A program made the position numbers and the translations under genes. Below the pieces are notes generated by a model, which was not told the DNA's origin, did no database searches, and was given only the letters and a program-made list of their open reading frames with translations. A stretch of 64,000 nucleotides of DNA from Thiohalocapsa sp. ML1 (GTDB taxonomy: Bacteria; Pseudomonadota; Gammaproteobacteria; Chromatiales; Chromatiaceae), in assembly GCF_001469165.1 (NCBI RefSeq), contig NZ_JABX01000010.1:1-64000 (forward strand), in the 5' to 3' direction. Below, one piece after another: positions 7,709-18,559 of the stretch. The first letter of the stretch is position 1, and each line of letters opens with the position of its first letter.

Positions 7709-9037
7709 TCACGAGTCCGAGCCGCCACCCGATGTCGCGGGCGCGGCAGACGCATCGGGGTCGGGCGGCACGGCGCCGCCCGCGAGTCGCGAGCGGATCA
7801 CGGGCGTGCTCGTCATGGTCCGGTGCACCGGGCAGCGGTCGGCGATGGCGAGGATGCGACGGCGCTGCTCGGGCGTCAGGTCGCCGGTCAGCTCGATGAC
7901 GCGGTCGATGACCTCGATGCGGCCCTGCTTGTCTGCGGCGGCCCGGGTCGCCTCGTCGCAGTCCGCCTCGCAGTCGTCCACATGGATGCGGTCGTGCGTC
8001 AGGCGCACCTCCACGTCGTCGAGGGGCAAGCCCTTGTGCTCGGCGTACATTCGGATGGTCATCGACGTGCAGGCGCCCAAGGCCATCAGCAGCAGGTCGT
8101 AGGGCGAGGGCCCCAGGTCCGTGCCGCCGGCGCCCTTTGGCTCATCGGCCAGGAGCTGGTGGTGCTCGGTGTAGAGCCCGCGCAGGAAGCGGCCCTCGCG
8201 CTCCGTGACCACCACCTGCCCCTTGCCGACCGCCGGCGCGGTGCCGAGCCCGGCCTCCTCGGCATGCTGGCGCAGGTTCAGATAGCGGCTCGCCCAGGCA
8301 ACCAGCGTCTCGGCGACGTACTCCGCGTCTTCGCGATTGGTCAGCAGGTGGTCCGCGTCACAGAGGGAGATGAAGCTCTTCGGGTGCAGCGCGGCGCGGT
8401 AGATCTTCGCGGCCTCCTCGATGGGCACGATCTCGTCTGCCGGCGAGTGGAAGATCAAGAGCGCCCGCTTGAGGCGCCGGATGTGCTCGGCGTCGGCGTG
8501 ATGCTCCAGGTCGTCGAGGAACTGCCGGCGGATGCGAAAGCGCCGCTGGCCAACCTTCACCTCCGCCTCGCCGGTGTCCTCCAGCTCGCCGCGCACGCCG
8601 CTGAACAGATGCTCCACGTGCTTCGGCGTCGCCGGTGAGGCGATGGTCACCACCGCCTCGACGCTTGGCAGCTCGTGCGCGGCGGCGAGCACCGCGGCAC
8701 CGCCCAGGCTGTGGCCGATCAGCAGCGCCGGTGCCACGTGATCGGCCTCCAGCGCGCGGGCGGCGGCCACCAAGTCCTGCACGTTGGACGAGAAGCTGGT
8801 GTTCGCGAAGTCCCCGTCGCTGTTGCCGAGCCCGGTGAAATCGAAGCGCAGCACCGCGATGCCGCGCGCCGCCAGCGCCCGGCTGATGCGCGAGGCGGCG
8901 GCGATGTCCTTGCCGCAGGTGAAGCAGTGCGCAAACAGCGCGTGCTTTTGCGTCGGCACACCCGCGGGCGGGGTCTCCAGCAGCCCGGAAAGCTTGTCGC
9001 CCTGCGCGTTCTGGAAATCGAGCTTGATGCGCGCCAT
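7709..9037 (-). CDS. Bifunctional alpha/beta hydrolase-OsmC family protein
   Basis: A 442-residue fusion. Residues 1 to about 255 form an alpha/beta hydrolase with nucleophile elbow GHSLGG (Ser110), and HSPADEIVP supplies the acid-bearing loop. Residues about 270-410 form an OsmC/Ohr-type domain with the two redox cysteines in ALGACTSMT and DRCPVHRT, which in the family reduce organic hydroperoxides. This architecture is a known family arrangement; the natural substrate is not established. The ATG at 9037 is chosen because MARIKLDFQN begins the hydrolase fold. A longer frame to 9157 is open but non-homologous in appearance. The gene is convergent with the hypothetical protein at 7207 and is likely transcribed alone. 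The C-terminus ends in a low-complexity PPDPDASAAPATSGGG tail. Confidence 0.87.
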   Translation of the reverse strand: MARIKLDFQNAQGDKLSGLLETPPAGVPTQKHALFAHCFTCGKDIAAASRISRALAARGIAVLRFDFTGLGNSDGDFANTSFSSNVQDLVAAARALEADHVAPALLIGHSLGGAAVLAAAHELPSVEAVVTIASPATPKHVEHLFSGVRGELEDTGEAEVKVGQRRFRIRRQFLDDLEHHADAEHIRRLKRALLIFHSPADEIVPIEEAAKIYRAALHPKSFISLCDADHLLTNREDAEYVAETLVAWASRYLNLRQHAEEAGLGTAPAVGKGQVVVTEREGRFLRGLYTEHHQLLADEPKGAGGTDLGPSPYDLLLMALGACTSMTIRMYAEHKGLPLDDVEVRLTHDRIHVDDCEADCDEATRAAADKQGRIEVIDRVIELTGDLTPEQRRRILAIADRCPVHRTMTSTPVIRSRLAGGAVPPDPDASAAPATSGGGSDS

Positions 9038-9352
9038 CGCGGGCTCCGGCTGAGGTCGGGCGAAACGCCCGAGGGGGTTGGGGAAACGCTCGGAGATGGG
9101 GCAGCGCGCCGGCTTATGGAACCTGCCCGAGGAGCCCGCCTCCGCAACTCTTTTCAACTACGAAAAACACGAAACACGCGAAACGGACGACCGCCGCCCG
9201 AGCCTCTTTCGCGCTTTTCGCGTGTTTCGTAGTTCCTCCTCAGTCGTCGATGGCGTCGGGTCTGGCGACAGATTGTTATTGAACCGTCTCTCAGCGCTCC
9301 TTCTTCGCGCTCCGCCTTCGCGCTGAGGCTCCGCCTCGCCAGCCCCCGAGCC
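9038..9352. other. Intergenic gap with a 15-bp inverted repeat
   Basis: Between two minus-strand genes. Bases 9169-9183 (ACGAAACACGCGAAA) pair perfectly with 9216-9230 around a 32-base loop. The left arm also has a near-duplicate ACTACGAAAAACACGAAA. The AT-rich arms contrast with the surrounding GC. It could be the terminator of the DUF4340 operon (stop at 9353) or a dispersed repeat. No promoter was identified. Confidence 0.5.
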
Positions 9353-10431
9353 TCACTGCTCGGTCGTCGGCGCAGCCGGCACCTCCGCTGCGGGCGCTGC
9401 ATCGCCGACCGACTCCGTGAATGCACCGGCGACCGGCGCCTCGTCCTCGCCCAGCAGCCCCGCCCGGTCCGTGTCCAGCAGCAGCTCGGCATCGAACGCA
9501 CCGAGGCGGTAGACATGGGGCTCGCCGTCGCGGCGGAGCACGTAGTCCTCGCTCTCGGCGATGGGCGCGAGCCGATAGCGGCGCTCGCCGTCGTCGAGCG
9601 TGACGCTGATCTCCCGCGCGGGCGCGTCCAAGTCGTAGTCGAGGTCCGCATCGGGCAGCAGCACGTCGTTGTAGCCGACAGTGGCGACGGCGTCGGCAAA
9701 GGCGTCGGCCGCGTCCTGATCCACGGCCTCGTTGCTGCCTTCGAGCGCCCAGCCTTCTGCGCCCCGCACCAGCGCGAAGCCGTCGTCCGCGCCCGCCACC
9801 TGCAGCCGGCGGATCAGGCCGCGGTCCACCTGCAGCCGGCCGCGGTCGATCCAGCCGGCGGGCTCGGCGGCGAGGTCGAACGGCCCGAGCCGCAGGTCGT
9901 AGACCGCGTCCTCGCCGTCCACCCGCACGAAGGTGCGCCGGAAGCCCGGCGAGTCGCCGAGGATGAGCACCGCCTCGTTGCCGTTCGCGCGCAGCTTGAG
10001 CCGCTGCTCGAAGGCGTCGTCGGCCACCTTGAACCGGCGCTGCGCGGCGGCGCTGGTCGCCACCGGCAGCGCGCGCTCCAGGCCCGTGAGGTCGCCGAGC
10101 AATTGTTCCACGCGGGTGCCGCTGACCGGAAAGTCGCTCAACGCCGGCAGCACCCAGCCGTCGGCCCGGCGCTGCAACAGCAGGCGTTCGCCGTCGCCGG
10201 ATTCGATCTCGATCTCGCTCACGGCCGCCGTGTCGACGCCGATCAGCGGCGCCTGCGCCAGCGTCGGCGCAAGCCCGCGGTCGCGGCCGGTGACCAGCGC
10301 CAACCCGAGCTGCACCACGAGCAGCGCGGCGAGCAGGATCACCACCGGCGTGCGCAGCGCCGCCGCCCAATCCGGATGCAGCCCGAAGCGGCGGCGCGCG
10401 GCGCCCGCCGGCATGGCCCGGGTCGTGTCGT

Positions 10432-10435
<4 letters not shown>
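9353..10435 (-). CDS. DUF4340 domain-containing membrane-anchored protein
   Basis: A 360-residue protein with a single N-terminal membrane anchor (TPVVILLAALLVVQLGLALV, about residues 27-46) and a large extracytoplasmic beta-rich region. The phrases WVLPALSDFPVSGTRVEQLL and FEQRLKLRANGNEAVLILGD are DUF4340-like. DUF4340 proteins regularly accompany Gld-type ABC transporters. The ATG at 10435 overlaps the TGA of the upstream gene by four bases (ATGA), which indicates translational coupling. It is the last gene of a three-gene minus-strand operon. The C-terminal 30 residues are Ala/Pro/Glu-rich. Its molecular role is unknown. Confidence 0.83.
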
Positions 10436-13396
<2,961 letters not shown>

Positions 13397-13404
<8 letters not shown>

Positions 13405-14392
13405 GGGCGGCCTCCGGTGCTTCGGACTCGACGGCTGCGGCGGCGTCGCGCTCTGGGGCCGCAGCCGCGGGCGGCGCCGCGGCGGCGATGCGCCCGAACA
13501 CGGCCTCCAGGTCGTGGCGCTCGCGCGCCAGCGCGTACAGCGCCCAGCCGCGCTCGGCAACGGCGGCGGCCACCAGCGGCGCCGTGGCGTTCGGGTCCGC
13601 GGTGCTGAGCGCGAAGCTGCGCCGCACGCCCTCCTCGCCCATGGGCTCGACGCCGCCGACGCCCGGCAGCGCGCCGAGCACGGCCCGCACCTCGGCGGGC
13701 GGCCCGTCCAGCGTCACGCGCAGCCGCGAGCCCGTGCCGATGCTGTCCATGGCACTGTCGAGCGCGAGCCGGCCCGCGCGCATGATCAGCACCCGGCCGC
13801 AGACGGCCTCGACCTCTTGCAGGATGTGGGTGGAGACGATGACCGTCGCGTGGCTCGCCTGCTCGCGGATCAGCGTGCGCATGTGCTGGATCTGCGAGGG
13901 GTCGAGCCCGTTGGTGGGTTCGTCCAAAATCAGGATATCCGGCTCATGCAGCAGCGCCGCGGCGACGCCCAGGCGCTGGCGATAGCCGCGGGACAGGGTC
14001 GCCACCGTGGCCGTGGCCTTCGCGCCCAGCTCGGTGCGCGCGACGGCGCGGCGGATGGCCGCCGGTCGCTCCGCCCACCGGATGCCGTGCAGCGCACCCT
14101 GGTACTCCAGGTGCTCCAGCACCGTCAGGTCCGGGTACAGCGGGCAGTTCTCCGGCAGATAGCCGATGCTGCGCTGCACCGCGCGGCGGTGGCGGGCGAG
14201 ATCCTTGTCGCCGATGCGGATGCTGCCGCCGCTCGGCTCCAGATAGCCCGTCAGCATCCGCATGATGGTGGTCTTGCCGGCGCCGTTGTGGCCCAGCAGG
14301 CCGACGATCTCGCGGGGGCGGATGTCGAACGACACCCGCTCCACCGCCTTCTGCGCGCCGTAGCTGCGGCTCAGGTCGCGTACTTCGATCAT
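13397..14392 (-). CDS. ABC transporter ATP-binding protein, GldA-like
   Basis: A 331-residue ATPase. Walker A is GHNGAGKTT (residues 34-42), the signature is LSRGYRQRLG, Walker B is ILILDEPTNGLD, and the switch histidine is in VIVSTHIL. The family normally drives an ABC-2 permease; here it overlaps the permease-GldG gene by eight bases, so the three genes down to DUF4340 are clearly one operon. The start MIEVRDLSRSYG at 14392 fits the beta strand that opens every ABC domain. A C-terminal extension of about 100 residues ends in an Ala/Pro-rich tail that is typical of ABC-2 exporters. The cargo is unknown. Confidence 0.9.
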
Positions 14393-14818
14393 GATCGCGC
14401 TTCTCGTGGACGAGGCAGAGGGCGGGAGCAGCACCGCGCTCGGCGGCGGCGCTGCAACCCTGGCTAGGGCACGCGGCAGCCCCGCCGCGGCGCGGGGATT
14501 TCACAGCAGCGCGCCGCTGCCGGCAAGGGGCGCCGGATGACGATTTGTTAAGGCGGCCCGTGGCTGCTCGGGACAGCGCAGCAGTTGGGCCGAGGGCCGG
14601 GGGCCGAGGAGGGCCCCTTGGTCCTGCCGCTCAGTAACGCGCCCGAAACCGAGACTTGCAGCACGAAACGCGCAACGCCGACGTGACGACTGCAGCGTTC
14701 TGCGCGCCAAATCACGGCGCAAGGGCCTCAATAGGCTAATGTCGCGACCGTCATCAAGAAAAAATACCGACGAACCCCGGCCGGACCGTCCGGGGCACGC
14801 ACAGCGACGGAGTCCGCC
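14393..14818. other. 426-base divergent intergenic region
   Basis: Lies between the minus-strand Gld operon and the plus-strand GH9 gene, so promoters for both should be here, but no clear -35/-10 pair is seen. Around 14600-14630 a GGGCCGAGGAGGGC motif is followed by CCCTTGG. The same 14-mer occurs in a terminator-like hairpin near 48038, which suggests a dispersed repeat. No small gene is supported. Confidence 0.4.
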
Positions 14819-17800
14819 ATGTCGAGCGACGCAACCACCGCCACCGCCCGCCTGCCGCTCGGCAGCGATCGTACAGCACCCACCACCGCGCGCCGCGTGC
14901 GCAGGCTCTCGCGCATGCTGCTGTGCTGTGCCGCCGTCGCGACCGCCAATGCCACCGCGCTGGACCTCTACACCGACGATGCGGCGGCCTCCTTCCAGGA
15001 GCTCCAGCGCGTCACCGAGTCCGCCGAGGCGGCCTGGGAGGGCGCCTTCGGGCTAAGCGTCGCGCCGACCCGCTGGCACAACCAGTTTCTGCGACTCCAG
15101 GGGCGCACGGACTTCCGGCCCTACAGCGCGCTCAGCTTCCGCATCCGGGCGGAGTCCGGCAGCGTGGACCCGGAGCTCGCGCTGGTGGACCAGACCTGGG
15201 GCAACACCGTGCGCGTCGCCGAACACGTGGACGGCGGTGTCGTGGACGGCACCTGGCGCGAGGCGAGCATCCCGATGGCCCTGCTCGCGAGCGACAGCTT
15301 CGCGCTCGACAGCGTGTTTCTCATCGCCTTCCTGCCGCACCCGGCCGCGGCGCCCTTCCATATCGACAGCATCCGTTTGGTGGATGCGTCCCGGCCCGAG
15401 ATCCTCGGCTGGTCCCTGCCCTCCGCACGGGTCGTGAGCCTACGCATCACCGGGCTCGACCACGCCGGCATCGAGGCCGCGGCCATCAGCGTGCAGAGCG
15501 ACACCGATGCGGCCTACGCGACACCCGTCGGCGTCGCGGCGGCGGGTGTAGACCGTGCGGCGGTGGGCATCGAGGACTCCGGCCGCGGCGCCGTCGTGGA
15601 GTCCCGCCTGCACCTCCTGCTGCCGCAGGCGCTGCTGCCGGGGCAGGACTACGTGCTGGACCTGTCGGCCTTGCTTGGCAGCTCCGGCGCCGGGCCGGCG
15701 GAGCCCCTGGTAACCGTGCGTCTCGACGCGACCGCCGTCAGCGACAGCCTCAAGGTCAACCAAGTCGGCTACCTGCCGGACGCGACCAAGCTCGGTCTGG
15801 TCGGCAACTGGCTCGGCGATCTGGGCGCGATGCCGGTGGACGCGACGGATTTTGAAGTGTTGGATGCCGACACCGGCGCCGTGGTGCTGACCGGCGCGCT
15901 GGCGCTTCGCGCCGCCGCGGACTTAAAGAGCGGCGAGGACGTCTATGCCGCGGACTTCTCGGCGCTGACCACCCCCGGACGCTATCGATTGTCCGTGCCG
16001 GGCGTCGGCGTGTCCCACCCGTTTCGCATCGCCGACGACGTCTACGCCGAGGTCTGGCGCACGACGATGCGCGTCTTCTACCACAAGCGCAACGCCGAGC
16101 TGACCGCCCCCTACGCGGACCCCGGCTTCGAGCGCGTCGGCATCGACCCGCTGCTGGACGCCGTGAATCACCCGATCCTGGCCGACTACCCGCTCAGCGC
16201 CGGCGAGACGCCCTTCGCGCACCGCCCCATCACCGGCGGCTGGTTCGACGCCGGCGACTATGGCCAGTACGTGCACAACGCGGCGCCGGTCTGGGGTCTG
16301 ATTGGCTTGGCCATGGACTTGGCACCCGCCGGGCACTTCACCGACGGTGAGCTTGGCGTCCCCGAGAGCGGCAACGGCATCCCGGACATCCTGGACGAGC
16401 TCGGCTTCGGCATGCGCTGGGCCACGCAGATGCAGGACACCGACGGCGGCGTCTACTGGCGCGTCTCCAGCGCCCAGTGGGACATGGGCCTGCCGGCGGA
16501 CGTGAGCGAGCCCCGCTTTCGCTACGAGAAGACCACCCGCGCCACGGCGCAGTTCGCGGCCATGGCGGCCGTCTACGCGCGGCTCATTGCGCCCTATGAT
16601 GCCGCCGACGCCAACGCTGCGCTGGCCGCCGCCGAGCACGCCTGGCAGTTCGCCAACACCGCGCCGGTCTATCCGCCCGAGGGCACGCTGTATCAGAACC
16701 CGGCCGAGTATCCGGGCGGCGGCACCTATGCCGTGAAGAGCGCCAAGCCGGACCTGCTCTGGGCGGCAGCAGAGCTCTACCGCGCCACCGGCGACAGCGG
16801 CTATCAAGACGCCTATCGCACGCTGCTGACGGAGACCTCGCCGGACCTGAGCGCCGCGCCCTACAGCACCTTCGCGCACTGGGCCATGACCCGGACCGAC
16901 CACGCCGGCCGCGACATCCTGCTGGTGGAATCCGCGCGCCGCGGCGTCATGCTCTCCGCCGACATCAAGCTCACCCGCGCCGCGCAGGACGCCTACCGCT
17001 CGCCCAAGCACCCGGCCATCGAGCTCACCGGCTGGGGCAACTTTTCAACCTCCCCCATCGACGCGCTGGCGTTGCTCCAGGGCTGGCACCTGAGCGGCGA
17101 GCCGGTGTACCTCGACACGGCCCTGCAGGCGCTCGACATCATCCTCGGCGCCAACCCGCAGTCGCGGGTGTATCTCACCGGCATCGGCGCCGCCCCGGTG
17201 CAGGACCCGTTGGACCGCATCTCGCTCAACGACGCCAACGCCGAGCCGCTGGCCGGGCTGGCCGTCGGCGGCCCCACCTGGCACCTCAACGCCAGCCGCG
17301 AGCCCTTCATCGCCGTCAACGCCGCCTACTGGCCGCCCGCGCAGCCGGCCCTCGGCAGCGACGGCAAGCCGGACTACGCCGGCGCCTACCCGGTCTACCG
17401 CCGCTGGATCGACGATCACGCGCTGATCGCCATGAACGAGTCCACGGTCCGCGAATGGGCCGCCGTCGCCGTCGCCTTCGGCCTCGTGCGCGACGGCGCG
17501 AGCCTGCCGCCGGTGACCGCGAGCCCCTACGCCTGGACGCCCGCGGGCGGCGGCTCCACCACCATCTACCGCCTGGGCGATCTGCCCGTCGCCGACGTGC
17601 CGCTGGTGACGCCGGCACAGATCACGGCCTTGGGCGCAGCCGCGCTCGACGCCTCCGACGCCCACATCGCCATGCTGACGTCGGAGCAGATCCCCGCCCT
17701 GGCCGCGCCGGATAGCCGCTACTGGGTCGGCCGGCTCAGCCTCGAGCAGCAGCTCGCGCTAGCGCCGGCGCAGATCGCCGCCTTCAACCAGTGGAGCCTG

Positions 17801-17971
17801 TTCACGGCGCTGCCGCCGGTGCAGGTGCCGCATATCCCGCCGGCCAAGCTCCCGCTCATCGGCATCGAGGTGCAGAACACCACGGACGGCTGGAAGGCCG
17901 CCATCACCCCCGAGCAGCGCGCGGCGATGACCACGGAGCAGCAGCAGATCATGGCCGCGGCGGGCTACTGA
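14819..17971 (+). CDS. Glycoside hydrolase family 9 (cellulase-type) secreted enzyme
   Basis: A 1050-residue GH9 enzyme. Residues about 25-48 form a signal segment (SRMLLCCAAVATANA). Residues about 50-190 look like a carbohydrate-binding jelly roll (RWHNQFLRLQGRTDF, FHIDSIRLVD). An Ig-like CelD N-domain follows (LKVNQVGYLPDATKLGLVGN). The catalytic domain carries GGWFDAGDYGQYV with Asp477 and Asp480, GNGIPDILDEL, and the acid in MNEST (Glu874). Family members cleave beta-1,4-glucans with inversion. The last 130 residues are unusual: short repeats of LTPAQITAL/LTSEQIPAL/LAPAQIAAF/MTTEQQQI type. ATG at 14819 has GGAG upstream. It could serve in processing the cell's own cellulose or glucan matrix rather than plant biomass; this is inferred. 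Confidence 0.88.
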   Translation: MSSDATTATARLPLGSDRTAPTTARRVRRLSRMLLCCAAVATANATALDLYTDDAAASFQELQRVTESAEAAWEGAFGLSVAPTRWHNQFLRLQGRTDFRPYSALSFRIRAESGSVDPELALVDQTWGNTVRVAEHVDGGVVDGTWREASIPMALLASDSFALDSVFLIAFLPHPAAAPFHIDSIRLVDASRPEILGWSLPSARVVSLRITGLDHAGIEAAAISVQSDTDAAYATPVGVAAAGVDRAAVGIEDSGRGAVVESRLHLLLPQALLPGQDYVLDLSALLGSSGAGPAEPLVTVRLDATAVSDSLKVNQVGYLPDATKLGLVGNWLGDLGAMPVDATDFEVLDADTGAVVLTGALALRAAADLKSGEDVYAADFSALTTPGRYRLSVPGVGVSHPFRIADDVYAEVWRTTMRVFYHKRNAELTAPYADPGFERVGIDPLLDAVNHPILADYPLSAGETPFAHRPITGGWFDAGDYGQYVHNAAPVWGLIGLAMDLAPAGHFTDGELGVPESGNGIPDILDELGFGMRWATQMQDTDGGVYWRVSSAQWDMGLPADVSEPRFRYEKTTRATAQFAAMAAVYARLIAPYDAADANAALAAAEHAWQFANTAPVYPPEGTLYQNPAEYPGGGTYAVKSAKPDLLWAAAELYRATGDSGYQDAYRTLLTETSPDLSAAPYSTFAHWAMTRTDHAGRDILLVESARRGVMLSADIKLTRAAQDAYRSPKHPAIELTGWGNFSTSPIDALALLQGWHLSGEPVYLDTALQALDIILGANPQSRVYLTGIGAAPVQDPLDRISLNDANAEPLAGLAVGGPTWHLNASREPFIAVNAAYWPPAQPALGSDGKPDYAGAYPVYRRWIDDHALIAMNESTVREWAAVAVAFGLVRDGASLPPVTASPYAWTPAGGGSTTIYRLGDLPVADVPLVTPAQITALGAAALDASDAHIAMLTSEQIPALAAPDSRYWVGRLSLEQQLALAPAQIAAFNQWSLFTALPPVQVPHIPPAKLPLIGIEVQNTTDGWKAAITPEQRAAMTTEQQQIMAAAGY

Positions 17972-18254
17972 TCGCGCGCGTAGCGGCCCGAGCCAAGGCT
18001 TTTCTTTGGTGCCGAGGCTCTGCTTCGGTATACGCATCTTCGCGGCTCTGCCGCCCCGATTCGCCGGCAGAAACTTCGGGTTTTCCGAGCCATGGCCGCC
18101 CGCAACTGCGGGCTTGCGGCGCCACGCCTGTCCTAGACTCCCGGTGATGCAACAAACCCTGCACTTGCCGGGCCGGAGACGGGCCGGAGACGGGCCGGAG
18201 AGCCGACCTCCAGGTCGGCTCGGCATCGCGCTATCAACGCATCCGGTTCAATTC

Positions 18255-18276
18255 GTGTTGACCTGGAGGTCAACAC
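18255..18276. repeat. Palindrome around TTGACCTGGAGGTCAA, copy 1
   Basis: A perfect 22-base palindrome apart from the GG centre, followed by ACTCCAGTCAACACGCC. The reverse complement of this whole segment, about 35 bases with a few mismatches, recurs at 29608-29641. A related palindrome (AGCCGACCT-CC-AGGTCGGCT) lies at 18201-18220 and a degenerate one at 29679-29696. Confidence 0.8.
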
Positions 18277-18341
18277 TCCAGTCAACACGCCAAGCTCTAA
18301 AAACGCCAAGCTCTACCCAGCCCTAAGTGACGGTCAAGGAG

Positions 18342-18531
18342 ATCGAAATCGCTATCGGGTTCGCTATCGGATTCGCTATCGGATTCGCTATCGGATTCGC
18401 TATCGGTTTCGACACAACATAACACGGGGCCACGAGAAGCTTGTCGGTCGGGAGGGTCATGACCATCCATGCGACGAGAGACGCTATTTCGATACCGATT
18501 TCGATTTCGATACCGATTTCGATTTCGAATT
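18342..18531. repeat. Hexamer-period arrays (CTATCG/GATTTC) upstream of P-type ATPase
   Basis: 18342-18412 holds about five copies of a 12-base unit TTCGCTATCGGA. 18484-18531 alternates TTCGATACCGAT and TTCGATTTCGAT. Both have an underlying six-base period built from GATTTC/GATAGC/GATACC. The same kind of sequence recurs at 21749-21785, 24324-24381, 30594-30636, 30801-30840, 44853-44903 and 52153-52199. Confidence 0.8.
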
Positions 18532-18559
18532 CAACCCCCGACCGCCGAGGAGGCATCCG

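Larger units (their letters stand above)
17972..18559. other. 588-base repeat-rich intergenic region
   Basis: No gene is supported. Contents: three tandem copies of GGGCCGGAGAC (18170-18200, last one partial); a palindrome AGCCGACCT-CC-AGGTCGGCT (18201-18220); a 22-bp palindrome centred on TTGACCTGGAGGTCAA (18255-18276); and two hexamer/dodecamer-period arrays (18342-18412 and 18484-18531). The right end holds the GAGGAGG ribosome site of the P-type ATPase. Confidence 0.7.

Noticed and set aside
18323-18540. Peptide-coding potential of hexamer arrays (Glu-Ile-Glu-Ile repeats)
   Set aside because: The frames only translate the repeat; no start with ribosome site and the arrays are intergenic everywhere.
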